A stretch of DNA of 64,000 bases from Bacteroidota bacterium (GCA_023429135.1 JAEYWD010000107.1:1-64000), one strand, 5' to 3'; positions 8,700 to 17,428 are shown, counted from the first letter of the stretch. A program made the numbers and translations. Notes: generated by a model from the sequence alone, not told the origin.

Positions 8700-9755
8700 T
8701 TAGTAAAAATCCTTTTCAATTGCTTTATAGCGATCGGTTTGAAGGAGTGTTACAAGTTTGTCCTTATCTTCGGAAAATATTGTAGTTCCCATTCTAATTT
8801 TGCTCCCTTTTGGGGTAACCCATAACATTTCCTCCTCAATAACAGCTTCTCCTGCTTTCGACTCGTTAAGAAGCTCCATTTGCTTATAAACCAACTCTTC
8901 ATAAGTTTTTACCAGCTTCCCGAAGAAAATATGCACCCCAGATAATGCTTTCCGAAAAGCAAGATTGGATTTCAGGTATGCGTAATCATCGGAATGGTTC
9001 TCCTTCATGTAAAGTAAATACTCCCGTATAAAGTAATCGAATTCGTAAAAAGAGCTCATGGTACTTTGACTGTGCGAAACCCAATGATGAAAGCCTTTTA
9101 CATTTCCATCGGAGATTTTGTATGCATCCAGCATTTCAAAAGTATACCGGGAGCCAAGGTAATAAGCATGAAATTCGTTTAAAAGCCCTATAATGCCTTC
9201 ATCCTGTGTAGAGGTATTCCCTTTTATGTAGGTTTCGAACCGAAAGGTTTTCATCTTTAAAGGAATAACTGCTGCAAGCTTCTTCGATGGAAAAAGTATA
9301 TTCCGGGGAACAGAAACAAAGTAATGATCGGAGGGGGTAAGGTAAATAAACCCCTCAGCATTGTCCCAGTTGAGCTGAATACCCTCTTCTTTGGCATATT
9401 TAAGGCTATTGGCCCGAAAAAAGGCATGAGAAATTTCGTGTACGTTGGTCGACATGGAAAGCAGCAGTTCCGCCCTGTTCTTCCCCGACAAGTAATGAAA
9501 AGTATTTACAGGCTTTTTGACCGAAATTGTCAAACCCTCCCGCAGATTGATTTCCTGCTTCAAAGGAAGTTTCTCATATTGATCCAGTAATGTCCATGAA
9601 TGGGGCGAATATTGTCTTGTAACCTGTTTTACCCAATTAACATTACTCTCGTAACTCTCAGGACTTTTGGCTTTAGGAATAAAAACCGAGAAAGAAGAAG
9701 CAATAAGGAAAAATGTTACCAGGAATATATCTAGAAAAATATTGAGGTGTTTCAT
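8700..9755 (-). CDS. Exported or membrane-anchored HExxH protein, putative zinc metallopeptidase
   Basis: 351 residues with an N-terminal hydrophobic segment (about 6-26) that may be a signal peptide or anchor. HEISH at residues 106-110 fits the HExxH zinc motif, and a later NEFHAYYLG (194-202) could supply the third, glutamate ligand about 85 residues on, as in gluzincins. I do not recognise the family by name. The rest is alpha-helical with many aromatic residues and no other domain I can see. It is convergent with the acyltransferase fusion, and the 330-base gap before its start is filled with repeats. Peptidase activity is an inference from the motif. Confidence 0.7.
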   Translation of the reverse strand: MKHLNIFLDIFLVTFFLIASSFSVFIPKAKSPESYESNVNWVKQVTRQYSPHSWTLLDQYEKLPLKQEINLREGLTISVKKPVNTFHYLSGKNRAELLLSMSTNVHEISHAFFRANSLKYAKEEGIQLNWDNAEGFIYLTPSDHYFVSVPRNILFPSKKLAAVIPLKMKTFRFETYIKGNTSTQDEGIIGLLNEFHAYYLGSRYTFEMLDAYKISDGNVKGFHHWVSHSQSTMSSFYEFDYFIREYLLYMKENHSDDYAYLKSNLAFRKALSGVHIFFGKLVKTYEELVYKQMELLNESKAGEAVIEEEMLWVTPKGSKIRMGTTIFSEDKDKLVTLLQTDRYKAIEKDFY

Positions 9756-10085
9756 GATGTTTCAAGTAAATAAATGCAAAGTATCCCGCAAGTCCAACAA
9801 GAATAGCAATTACAAAAACGAAGAATGGTGGAAAAAAATTGTCTGATCAGAGGTTAGAAGTTACCCCTAAGAGGGCGCTATAACAGCCGGGTGCAGACCT
9901 GGAGATAAACTCGACTTGTATTTCCTGGATATTGGCTATGAACTATGGACTATCGTCCTGTACTCACTGTCATCTGTGATCCGACGTAAGTCGACCTGTA
10001 TTCATCTGTATTGGCTATCGTCTATCAACTATCGACCCGCATTAATATTGGCTGTGGTCCGTGGTCTGATGACCGTCGACTGGAA
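9756..10085. repeat. Intergenic region with degenerate GGCTAT/GACTAT repeats
   Basis: A 330-base gap between two minus-strand genes. TATTGGCT(A/G)T occurs three times (9930-9939, 10009-10018, 10046-10055), each time followed by variants of GGACTATCGTC, CTATCGAC or GGTCTGATGACC. CGACTTGTAT, CGACCTGTAT and GTCGACTGG also recur. The units are near 8 bases and too degenerate for a simple microsatellite. Related text lies at 24420-24520 and 47490-47610. No gene or clear promoter is seen. Confidence 0.7.
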
Positions 10086-10619
10086 TTAACTACTCCTGTG
10101 CCTCAAATGATATTTTGTCCCCAAGTAGCTTACCATTCTGCTGATAACATTTATTGCTTCAGTAGTTTCGGGAGCTACCGGACGGCCTTGCATTCGGAGC
10201 AACATCACCCCATAAAGTCCGTTGAGACACAATTCCATTTCAGTGATGTTTTCCTTGGTCGATTTTTTCCTTAAATCACGAAGGATAGGCTGTGAGAACC
10301 GGTAAAAATCGGCATATTTTTCTTCCTGGATGGAGTTAATCAGGTCGATATGGATATCATTGAGCTCTATCATAATATCATTCAGAAATTTTAAATGCCC
10401 CCCTTCCTGAAGATCTTCGTCAATCATTTGATTTACAATTTGGCGGTACCAGCTTCTGATTTCGTTTAAAACATCAGGACTCTGATTATACTTTGAGATT
10501 ACATTTTTGTCGATGTCAAAAAAACTAAAATTATGGGCACGAATAATTTCTTCGATGTGCCACATGTAAAGCAAATATTCAACAATATTTTTCTTACGGA
10601 GTTCTTTTGCAACAATCAT
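10086..10619 (-). CDS. DUF4924 family protein
   Basis: A 177-residue, mostly helical protein beginning MIVAKELRKKNIVEYLLYMW, which I recognise as the DUF4924 type found across Bacteroidota. No function is established and I see no catalytic motif or signal peptide. Its ATG overlaps the hslR stop by four bases (ATGA), so it is translationally coupled and is the last gene of the prs-rplY-pth-hslR run. A role near translation or the ribosome is suggested only by this context. Confidence 0.85.
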   Translation of the reverse strand: MIVAKELRKKNIVEYLLYMWHIEEIIRAHNFSFFDIDKNVISKYNQSPDVLNEIRSWYRQIVNQMIDEDLQEGGHLKFLNDIMIELNDIHIDLINSIQEEKYADFYRFSQPILRDLRKKSTKENITEMELCLNGLYGVMLLRMQGRPVAPETTEAINVISRMVSYLGTKYHLRHRSS

Positions 10620-11008
10620 AATTCATCCTCCTGATCGGTTAATTTATCAATCTGACGACGTTCTTTCTTGGTGGGACGGCCAGCACCACGATCCCTTACC
10701 ACAAAGGCCCCTGCACGCATATTCTGGTATTTCTGAAGCTCATCCTGTGAAGTAAGCTCAAGCACAAACTCTTTCACTTTTTCAGCAGAAAGACGATTAT
10801 TCAGAAGCCCCAGTACTTTATATGTATGCACAACCGGAGGCTTACGTACTGTGATGATATCGCCAGCCTTTACATGCCTTGAAGGTTTAACAACTACGTC
10901 GCCTATCGAAACTCTGCCTTTGTCGCAAGCTTCGGTAGCCTGTGTCCGGGTTTTGAAAACTCTCACCGCCCACAGATACTTATCGATTCGAATGCTTTCC
11001 GAGTCCAT
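10616..11008 (-). CDS. hslR: S4-domain RNA-binding protein, Hsp15-like
   Basis: 130 residues with an S4 fold at about residues 5-65 (IRIDKYLWAVRVFKTRTQATEAC, VSIGDVVVKPSRHVKAGD) and a basic tail RGAGRPTKKERRQ. It resembles Hsp15, which binds free 50S subunits carrying peptidyl-tRNA and helps to rescue stalled large subunits. It lies directly after pth, which recycles peptidyl-tRNA, so the two are functionally close. It overlaps the DUF4924 gene by four bases. Confidence 0.9.
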   Translation of the reverse strand: MDSESIRIDKYLWAVRVFKTRTQATEACDKGRVSIGDVVVKPSRHVKAGDIITVRKPPVVHTYKVLGLLNNRLSAEKVKEFVLELTSQDELQKYQNMRAGAFVVRDRGAGRPTKKERRQIDKLTDQEDEL

Positions 11009-11020
11009 GAAATTAGTATT

Positions 11021-11097
11021 TAGTAGTAAGTCGTAAGTCGTAAGATAACATGGTTTTTTACTTACGGCTTACGACTAATTACTTACGACTACTTATT
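11021..11097. repeat. AAGTCGTA-type repeat, inverted pair
   Basis: TAAGTCGTAAGTCGTAAG (7-base period) at 11027-11044 is matched in reverse complement by CTTACGGCTTACGACT at 11061-11076 (15 of 16 positions), giving a strong stem-loop between hslR and pth. A second inverted copy (CTTACGACTACTTA) overlaps the end of pth, whose TAG stop lies inside the repeat. Similar text is found at 16616-16648, 26606-26630 and 27931-27961. Confidence 0.75.
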
Positions 11098-11652
11098 GTT
11101 ATACAAATTCATCGTTTGAGCAACACCCATTGTTCCAAATCCTTTGATAATGTCAATTGCAAGAGGAATCCGTTCTTTAAGAACAGCTTCTTCTTCCTTA
11201 TCCCACCGGCTTAAAACGTAATCAACCTGCCGGCCTTTGGAAAAATCAGCTCCGATTCCAAAACGTAACCGGGCATAATTCTCGTTGCCAAGAATTTCGG
11301 TAATATGTTTCAAACCGTTATGGCCACCATCGCTGCCTTTAGCTCGTAGACGCATTTTTCCCAATGGAAGTGCCAGATCGTCGAGAATAACAAGCAGGTT
11401 CTCCTGTGGAATATTTTCCTTCTGAAGCCAGTAATTAACAGCCTTCCCACTTAAGTTCATATAAGTGGAAGGTTTGAGCAGGATAAATGTACGGCCTTTA
11501 AATCTGTATTCGGCCACTTTGCCGTAACGGTTTTCCTGAAAACAAATATTGGATGCACCGGCGAGGGCATCCAATACTTCGAATCCTATATTGTGTCGGG
11601 TATAGGCGTATTCTTCGCCAATATTACCCAGGCCGGCAATAAGATATTTCAA
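11089..11652 (-). CDS. pth: Peptidyl-tRNA hydrolase
   Basis: Cleaves peptidyl-tRNA released from stalled ribosomes, recycling tRNA. The 187 residues show the N-terminal LIAGLGNIGEEYAYTRHNIG with catalytic His20, the PSTYMNLSG substrate loop, the acidic pair Asp91-Asp92 in VILDDLALPLG, and KGSDGGHNGLK. It follows rplY by nine bases, the classic prs-ctc-pth arrangement. The last codons read AAT AAG TAG, and the stop falls within a dispersed AAGTCGTA-type repeat, so the C-terminus may have been trimmed by repeat growth; the length is nevertheless normal. Confidence 0.97.
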   Translation of the reverse strand: MKYLIAGLGNIGEEYAYTRHNIGFEVLDALAGASNICFQENRYGKVAEYRFKGRTFILLKPSTYMNLSGKAVNYWLQKENIPQENLLVILDDLALPLGKMRLRAKGSDGGHNGLKHITEILGNENYARLRFGIGADFSKGRQVDYVLSRWDKEEEAVLKERIPLAIDIIKGFGTMGVAQTMNLYNNK

Positions 11653-11661
11653 ATGTCGCTA

Positions 11662-12240
11662 TTATTTTTTACCTGTTGATTCAGCAGCTTCCTTCGCCTG
11701 ACGCGTAGCTTTAATTGATATTACCGGCATAGATGCAGGTTCAACAAATTCAACTTTGTCGAAGTTGAGATCACCAATACGAATGGTCTTACCCATTCCT
11801 AAAGTAGTGATATCAATGTTTACAACTTCTGGCATGTCTTTAACAAAAGCTTTAACTTTTAGTCTTTTTTTGTCAATCGACAGTTTACCCCCTTCTTTAA
11901 CGCCTTGAGAGTTACCACTTACAGTTACAGGTAGACTAACTACCACCTTTTTGTTGTCGGTAACTTCTAAAAAGTCGATGTGAACAAGTTTATCAGTTAC
12001 AGGATGGAATTGAATATCCTGAATGATAGCTCTGTGTTTTTTACCGCTAAGATCTAGATTAATAAGATATACATTGGGTGTATAAATTATTTCACGAAAT
12101 TGACTTTCGGAAGCGTAAAAAAATTTGTTCTCCCCATTTCCGTACAATACGCATGGGACATTTTCCTGTGCACGTAAGTCTTTGGAAGCTTTTTTGCCTC
12201 TTGAGTCTCTTGCTGTGCCTTGTAATTCAACCGATTTCAT
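11662..12240 (-). CDS. rplY: 50S ribosomal protein L25/general stress protein Ctc
   Basis: A 192-residue long-form L25: an N-terminal 5S rRNA-binding domain (MKSVELQGTARDSRGKKASK) and a C-terminal TL5 beta domain (VSLPVTVSGNSQGVKEGGKL). It binds 5S rRNA in the large subunit central protuberance. It lies between prs and pth in one minus-strand operon and has its own -7 box candidate in the 50-base gap behind prs. Confidence 0.97.
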   Translation of the reverse strand: MKSVELQGTARDSRGKKASKDLRAQENVPCVLYGNGENKFFYASESQFREIIYTPNVYLINLDLSGKKHRAIIQDIQFHPVTDKLVHIDFLEVTDNKKVVVSLPVTVSGNSQGVKEGGKLSIDKKRLKVKAFVKDMPEVVNIDITTLGMGKTIRIGDLNFDKVEFVEPASMPVISIKATRQAKEAAESTGKK

Positions 12241-12278
12241 TTCAAATAATTATTTAATATGATATTTTTTTGAGGCTG

Positions 12279-12286
12279 CAAATATA
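12279..12286 (-). promoter_or_regulatory. -7 box TATATTTG before rplY
   Basis: An exact TAnnTTTG match on the minus strand, 38 bases before the rplY ATG and just after the prs stop. No clear -33 element is seen. It may give rplY-pth an internal promoter. Confidence 0.45.
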
Positions 12287-12290
12287 ACAG

Positions 12291-13229
12291 TTATACAATA
12301 AAGTTCGAACTAATTGATTGATAATTGTAAACTTTTTCTATAACATCGGCAAAAACATCAGCAACGGTAAGCACTTTTATTTTAGAACATTCCTGGCGGA
12401 GAGGTATGGTATCCGTTACCAACAGCTCTGTGAGCTGACTCTTTTCAATTCTTTCGTATGCGGGACCTGATAAAACCGGGTGAGAAATAACTGCACGGAC
12501 GGAATTAGCGCCAAGGCCCATCATCAGGTCGGCAGCCATGGTAATGGTACCGGCGGTATCGATCATATCGTCGACAATAATAACATTCTTTCCCTGAACA
12601 TCGCCAATTACTCTGATTTCCTCAACTACATTCGGTTTTTTACGAAGCTTATAGCAAATAACCATTTCGCTATTGAGAAATCTTGAATATGCATTTGCTC
12701 TTTTGGTTCCTCCCATGTCGGGAGCTGCAATTACGATATTGTCGAGATTGAGATTACGGATGTAAGGAACGAAAATTGGTGAAGCATAAAGATGATCTAC
12801 CGGTACGTCAAAAAAACCCTGTAACTGATCGGCATGTAAATCCATGGACATTATGCGGTCAACTCCGGCGGCTGTAAGCAAATTAGCTACCAGCTTGGCT
12901 CCTATGGAACAGCGTGGACGATCCTTGCGGTCCTGACGTGCAAAACCAAAATACGGCATTACTGCCACTACTTTATATGCCGAAGCGCGCTTTGCAGCAT
13001 CTATCAGCATTAAAAGCTCGAATAAATTTTCGGCAGGAGGAAATGTTGACTGGATAATGAAAACTGTGGAACCGCGCACCGATTCATCATAAGCCGGTTG
13101 AAACTCCCCATCACTAAATCTGGTTATAGATGTCCTTCCTAATTGAGTACCGAAGCTCTTGGCTATTTTCTCGGCCAGGTAGTAAGATGCTGAACCTGAG
13201 AAAAGCTTTATCGGTGTATTGGCTGCCAT
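12291..13229 (-). CDS. prs: Ribose-phosphate pyrophosphokinase
   Basis: Makes PRPP from ribose 5-phosphate and ATP for purine, pyrimidine, histidine, tryptophan and NAD synthesis. The 312 residues are the usual class I length. The flexible loop FARQDRKDRPR, the metal-binding MDLHADQLQGFFDVPVDHL, and the PRPP loop VIIVDDMIDTAGT are all present. The start is supported by an AGGA-type site a few bases upstream (AAAGGATTAAATG). First gene of the prs-rplY-pth-hslR-DUF4924 run. Confidence 0.98.
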   Translation of the reverse strand: MAANTPIKLFSGSASYYLAEKIAKSFGTQLGRTSITRFSDGEFQPAYDESVRGSTVFIIQSTFPPAENLFELLMLIDAAKRASAYKVVAVMPYFGFARQDRKDRPRCSIGAKLVANLLTAAGVDRIMSMDLHADQLQGFFDVPVDHLYASPIFVPYIRNLNLDNIVIAAPDMGGTKRANAYSRFLNSEMVICYKLRKKPNVVEEIRVIGDVQGKNVIIVDDMIDTAGTITMAADLMMGLGANSVRAVISHPVLSGPAYERIEKSQLTELLVTDTIPLRQECSKIKVLTVADVFADVIEKVYNYQSISSNFIV

Positions 13230-13267
13230 TTAATCCTTTTATTAATTTTAGATTAACTTTTCGCGTG

Positions 13268-13275
13268 CAAATGTA
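13268..13275 (-). promoter_or_regulatory. -7 box TACATTTG of the prs operon
   Basis: An exact TAnnTTTG match on the minus strand, 38 bases before the prs ATG. The -33 region is AT-rich with no TTTG at the ideal distance. Confidence 0.5.
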
Positions 13276-13377
13276 AAAATAATACCAATCTGTTTTATCG
13301 AATAAAGTTGAATTTTTCCAAAGTTTATAAGCGCAATTGCCATTCAAACCAGAGTTACAGCGGAGTGCAGTTACTCA

Positions 13378-13983
13378 CTAATTTTTATTAACCCCCGGAA
13401 GGACACTTTCAATAAAATCGAGAATTTCTTCCTTGCCGGTTTTGGCAAGCACTGATGCTGAAAAATACCGCGGTAGTTCCTCCCAGTTCTCTTTAAGCTT
13501 ATTCATGAAAACTTCTATATTCCTTCCTAATTCGGATTTAGAGACTTTATCGGTTTTGGTAAAGACCAGAACGAAAGGTATTCCGTTTGCCCCCAGCCAG
13601 TTGATAAATTCAACATCGATGGGCTGCGGCTCTAATCTGCAATCGATAAGCGCAAAAACACATGTTAAGTTATCTCTTTTTTTAAGATAATCGATTACTG
13701 ATTGGTTAAACTCTTTACGATCTGTTTTGGCAACTTTTGCATAACCATATCCGGGTAAATCTACCAAATGCCAGGTGCTATCAATCAGAAAAAAATTTAT
13801 GAGTTTGGTTTTCCCCGGAGTGGAAGATGTTTTTGCCAGTCCCTTCCGGTTCACAAGCATATTAATCAGCGACGATTTCCCAACATTTGACCGGCCAATA
13901 AAGGCGAACTCCGGCAGGTCCGATTTGGGACAATGTTTAAGATCCGGAGCGCTGAGTTTAAATTCGGCCGATTTAATTAACAT
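13378..13983 (-). CDS. engB: Ribosome biogenesis GTPase YsxC/EngB
   Basis: A 201-residue Era-like GTPase that takes part in 50S subunit assembly. The G1 motif GRSNVGKSS lies near residues 29-37, G3 is DLPGYG, and G4 is TKTD. Its start overlaps the manA end by 11 bases, so the two are co-transcribed. Length and motif order are ordinary for the family. Confidence 0.97.
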   Translation of the reverse strand: MLIKSAEFKLSAPDLKHCPKSDLPEFAFIGRSNVGKSSLINMLVNRKGLAKTSSTPGKTKLINFFLIDSTWHLVDLPGYGYAKVAKTDRKEFNQSVIDYLKKRDNLTCVFALIDCRLEPQPIDVEFINWLGANGIPFVLVFTKTDKVSKSELGRNIEVFMNKLKENWEELPRYFSASVLAKTGKEEILDFIESVLPGVNKN

Positions 13984-14968
13984 CTGAGTCGTTTTTTATA
14001 TACACTTCCAACAACTCGGATTCTCCTTCGGGAATAATTTCCAATTCCTTTAAGGATGCCGGAATAAGAATTGTTTCTCCAGCTTTCATTGTCTCCCGGC
14101 CATTCTCGGCCAGAATTTCAACTTTCCCTTTGGTACATATGTAAATCACGAAAGAATCGATAAAATTATAGTCTTTCGTAACTGCTTTATCAAACTTGAT
14201 AATGTTTGTTGTAAAATACTGGCAATCGGCTACATTCACCGTTTGATTCAGCTTCTTATCGTAAACGGTTTTGTATTGCGGATAATAATTATAGTCGATT
14301 GCATCTAAAGCCAGTTCAGTATGCAGCTCTCGCGATTTGCCTGAAGCATCGGTTCGGTCCCAGTCGTAAATGCGGTAGGTTACATCTGATGTTTGCTGAA
14401 TTTCAGCCAGGAGAATGCCCGAACCAATGGCGTGAACACGTCCGGCAGGAATAAAAAATACATCTCCGCCTGTTACTTCCTCGCTGTTCAAAATATTTCG
14501 AAGTGTCTTATCCTGAAGATTTTTCAGATACTCTTCTTTGGTTACCTTTTTCGAGAAACCTGAAATTAATTTAGCACCTTTTTCAGCCTGCATAACAACC
14601 CACATCTCAGTTTTCCCGAAAGAATCGTGACGTTCCATAGCAAGCTTATCGTCAGGATGAACCTGTATGGAGAGGTCGTCGGCAGCATCGATAAATTTAA
14701 TCAGTAGCGGAAATTCTATTCCAAAACGCTCGTAAACAGCATCTCCAACGAGATCGCCCATATAAATTTCTATAATTTCTTCAAGGTTATTGCCTTTTAG
14801 AAAACCGTTGCTCACCACCGAAATGTCGCCTTGTACCGCCGAGAGTTCCCAGCTTTCGCCGCAGTTTGTGCATTTACCTTCTTTGTTTAAAAGGGTTTTC
14901 AACTTATTTCCGCCCCAGATGCGATCTTTTAATACTGGTTTAAATTTAATGGGATATAGTTCGCTCAT
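13973..14968 (-). CDS. manA: Mannose-6-phosphate isomerase, class I
   Basis: A zinc-dependent cupin enzyme interconverting mannose 6-phosphate and fructose 6-phosphate, feeding GDP-mannose synthesis or mannose use. Zinc-binding residues are seen in IQVHPDD and in PAGRVHAIGSG, with an upstream KPVLKDRIWGGNKL start that is characteristic of the Bacteroidota form. 331 residues is the normal short-form length. It is upstream of, and overlaps, engB. Confidence 0.95.
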   Translation of the reverse strand: MSELYPIKFKPVLKDRIWGGNKLKTLLNKEGKCTNCGESWELSAVQGDISVVSNGFLKGNNLEEIIEIYMGDLVGDAVYERFGIEFPLLIKFIDAADDLSIQVHPDDKLAMERHDSFGKTEMWVVMQAEKGAKLISGFSKKVTKEEYLKNLQDKTLRNILNSEEVTGGDVFFIPAGRVHAIGSGILLAEIQQTSDVTYRIYDWDRTDASGKSRELHTELALDAIDYNYYPQYKTVYDKKLNQTVNVADCQYFTTNIIKFDKAVTKDYNFIDSFVIYICTKGKVEILAENGRETMKAGETILIPASLKELEIIPEGESELLEVYIKNDSDVN

Positions 14969-15022
14969 ACAAATTCTGTTTAATGTTGCAAAAGTATTAT
15001 TTTTATCTCAAACATTTTGAGT

Positions 15023-15757
15023 ATGCTTGATAATGTAAAACTTGAAGATGTACTGTTTCTGGATATTGAAACAGTACCCCAACACCCTGATTACAAAACA
15101 TTGAATCCTGAATTTCAAACACTTTGGGATAAAAAAGCGGCTTTTATCTGTAAGAATGAAGAAACTCCGGCCGAAGTTTATCAAAGGGCCGGAATATATG
15201 CAGAATTCGGAAAGATTGTTTGTATATCAATCGGAATGCTGTTCCAGGATAAAACCAACAATTGCTGGAATATCAGGTTAAAATCTTTTTTTAACGACGA
15301 TGAATTTATCCTTCTGAAGGAATTTACAGAGCTTCTTCAAACCATAGCAATAAAGAAAGAAGTTATTTTATGTGCCCATAATGGGAAAGAATTTGATTTT
15401 CCCTATATCGCACGCAGAATTCTTATAAATGGTCTCCGCTTACCTAAAGCCCTCAATATAGCAGGTAAAAAACCCTGGGAGGTTTGCCATCTTGATACAC
15501 TGGAACTCTGGCGATTCGGCGATTATAAACATTATACTGCGTTAAGCCTGCTCACGGCAGTTTTTGGTATACCCACACCCAAAGATGATATTGATGGAAG
15601 TCAGGTATTTGAAGTTTATTACAAGGAAAACAATCTGAAAAGAATTGTAAAGTACTGCGAAAAAGATGTCCTGGCGGTGGCTCAATTGATGCTGAAATAC
15701 AAAGGCGAGCCCATTATTGATGAAGATGGGATTACCAGCGCGACATTATTTATTTAG
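15023..15757 (+). CDS. PolB-like DEDDy 3'-5' exonuclease
   Basis: 244 residues from the ATG at 15023; a TTG two codons earlier is a poorer start. A predicted 3'-5' exonuclease related to the proofreading domain of family B polymerases. Motif I is FLDIETVP (Asp14, Glu16), motif II AHNGKEFDFPYI, and motif III YCEKDVLAV with the Tyr-x3-Asp spacing of the DEDDy class. It is divergent from manA with a short gap. The role in repair is inferred from the fold. Confidence 0.88.
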   Translation: MLDNVKLEDVLFLDIETVPQHPDYKTLNPEFQTLWDKKAAFICKNEETPAEVYQRAGIYAEFGKIVCISIGMLFQDKTNNCWNIRLKSFFNDDEFILLKEFTELLQTIAIKKEVILCAHNGKEFDFPYIARRILINGLRLPKALNIAGKKPWEVCHLDTLELWRFGDYKHYTALSLLTAVFGIPTPKDDIDGSQVFEVYYKENNLKRIVKYCEKDVLAVAQLMLKYKGEPIIDEDGITSATLFI

Positions 15758-15789
15758 GTGTTTAGGCTATAGGTATTAGGAGTAAATAT

Positions 15790-16596
15790 TCAAACTCCTA
15801 AGAAATTTTTCACAACGCCCAGGAATGCTTCCGGTTTTTCGGCATGAATCCAGTGACCTGCATCAAAAATGGTTTCTATCTCTGCCTGAGGATAAAGCTC
15901 TTTTATTGCGTCGAAATCAGCCTCGGGTATATACTCCGACATTTCTCCCTTCACAAAAAGTACAGGCATCTCAGAGTTTATGGCAGAGGCATACTTTTCA
16001 ATATCTATCCCTTTCATAATTTCAGGCAAATAGTTGCTGATGGCATCAATGTTCAGTCTCCATTTGTAAGTTCCGTCTTTTTCACGGTCTATGCTTTTAA
16101 TCAAAAATTGCCGTACTCGTTCCGAAGGGACGTAAACTGCCAGTTCTTTATCAATATCCGTGCGGGTTTTAACGGAAGTGAGATCTATGGACAGCATTGC
16201 ATTTACAATATTCAGATGCTGCTCAATTAAAGCCGAAGAATTTGTAACCTTCGCATAACTTACCGGCGAAATATCCACCACAATCAATTTGGAAGCAATT
16301 TCAGGATGCATGATGGAAAGCCACATGGCAGTTTTTCCACCCATTGAATGCCCCAAAAGAATCGGACGATTAATATTGTACTCCGAAATATATTCAACCA
16401 CATCGGCTACCATAGCCTTATAACTATGATCCGGGTGATGTGTCGAATTGCCATGATTTCGCTGATCAGGCAGATGAATCCTGAAATTCCCGGCCAACTG
16501 ACGGGCAAATGTCAGCCAGTTATCCCCCGACCCGTAAAGACCATGCAGAATAATTAAATCTTCCCCTTCACCTAAAATTCTGGTATTAAGCTCCAT
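15790..16596 (-). CDS. Alpha/beta hydrolase, YbfF-like esterase
   Basis: 268 residues with the alpha/beta-hydrolase layout: oxyanion loop LHGLYGSGDNW, nucleophile elbow GHSMGGK (Ser84), acidic residue in the region VLFVKGEMSEYI, and catalytic His in DAGHWIHAEKPE. It resembles the YbfF/acyl-CoA esterase group. The natural substrate is not evident. It follows pdxJ on the same strand, separated by a repeat-bearing 56-base gap. Confidence 0.9.
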   Translation of the reverse strand: MELNTRILGEGEDLIILHGLYGSGDNWLTFARQLAGNFRIHLPDQRNHGNSTHHPDHSYKAMVADVVEYISEYNINRPILLGHSMGGKTAMWLSIMHPEIASKLIVVDISPVSYAKVTNSSALIEQHLNIVNAMLSIDLTSVKTRTDIDKELAVYVPSERVRQFLIKSIDREKDGTYKWRLNIDAISNYLPEIMKGIDIEKYASAINSEMPVLFVKGEMSEYIPEADFDAIKELYPQAEIETIFDAGHWIHAEKPEAFLGVVKNFLGV

Positions 16597-16615
16597 TATT
16601 ATGGATTTGTATTAA

Positions 16616-16648
16616 TCTTACGACTTACGACTAAAACCTTACGACTAG
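16616..16648. repeat. TACGACTT-type intergenic repeat
   Basis: CTTACGACTTACGACTA followed by CCTTACGACTAG, a reverse-complement copy of the AAGTCGTA family, ending five bases beyond the pdxJ stop. Confidence 0.65.
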
Positions 16649-16652
16649 CATC

Positions 16653-17372
16653 TCAGGTATTTTCCAATTCCTTCAGATATCGTCTGATTACATTTTCCAA
16701 CCCGAAATAAAGCGCATCCGAAATAAGCGCGTGCCCAATAGATACTTCGGCAATAAATGGAATTTCGGTAACAAGATATTTCAGGTTTACAAGGTTCAGA
16801 TCGTGTCCGGCGTTGATATCCATTCCCAGTTTTTTGGCCAGGTTGGCCGATTCGACATATGGTTGAGCTGCTTTAACCTTATCCTTGGGGAAAAGAGTGG
16901 CATATGGCTCAGTATAAAGTTCAATACGGTTAGTGCCTGTTTTGGCAGCACCTTCAACCATTTCCAGAATAGGATCAACAAAAATTGAAGTTCGGATTCC
17001 GTTTTTCTGGAATTCCTTTACCAGATCGGTAAGATGATTCAAGTATTTTACAGTATTCCATCCCTGGTTTGATGTTACTGCATCGTGAGCATCCGGGACC
17101 AGCGTTACCTGTTCGGGCTTCACTTCCATAACCAGATCGATAAACTTTTTATTGGGATTTCCCTCAATATTAAATTCAGTATAAACATGAGGACGAATTT
17201 CTCTTACGTCGGCATAACGTATATGGCGTTCGTCAGGACGAGGATGAACAGTGATTCCTTGAGCTCCGTAGGTCTGACAATTTATAGCAGCGTCCAACAC
17301 ATTTGGAACATTCCCGCCGCGGGAGTTCCGAATTGTTGCAATTTTGTTTATATTTACGCTTAATCTGGTCAT
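16653..17372 (-). CDS. pdxJ: Pyridoxine 5'-phosphate synthase
   Basis: Final ring-closing step of the DXP-dependent vitamin B6 route, condensing 1-deoxyxylulose 5-phosphate with aminoacetone 3-phosphate. From the ATG at 17372 the protein has 239 residues, the normal size, and begins MTRLSVNINKIATIRNSRG. A longer frame would start inside the -7 box at 17421-17428, so the shorter start is right. Active-site stretches include VHPRPDERHI, FNIEGNP, and NAGHDLNLVNL. A CBS-domain gene and nadK run divergently next to it. Confidence 0.97.
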   Translation of the reverse strand: MTRLSVNINKIATIRNSRGGNVPNVLDAAINCQTYGAQGITVHPRPDERHIRYADVREIRPHVYTEFNIEGNPNKKFIDLVMEVKPEQVTLVPDAHDAVTSNQGWNTVKYLNHLTDLVKEFQKNGIRTSIFVDPILEMVEGAAKTGTNRIELYTEPYATLFPKDKVKAAQPYVESANLAKKLGMDINAGHDLNLVNLKYLVTEIPFIAEVSIGHALISDALYFGLENVIRRYLKELENT

Positions 17373-17420
17373 GCTTTTAGGTGTAAACAATAAATGGTGT
17401 AAATCTTTAGTTTTATTAGA

Positions 17421-17428
17421 CAAAGCTA
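17421..17428 (-). promoter_or_regulatory. -7 box TAGCTTTG before pdxJ
   Basis: An exact TAnnTTTG match on the minus strand. A transcript would start near 17416 with a leader of about 45 bases, which decides the pdxJ start at 17372. Confidence 0.55.

Noticed and set aside
17373..17423. Longer pdxJ start
   Set aside because: It would start inside the -7 box, and family length fits the ATG at 17372.
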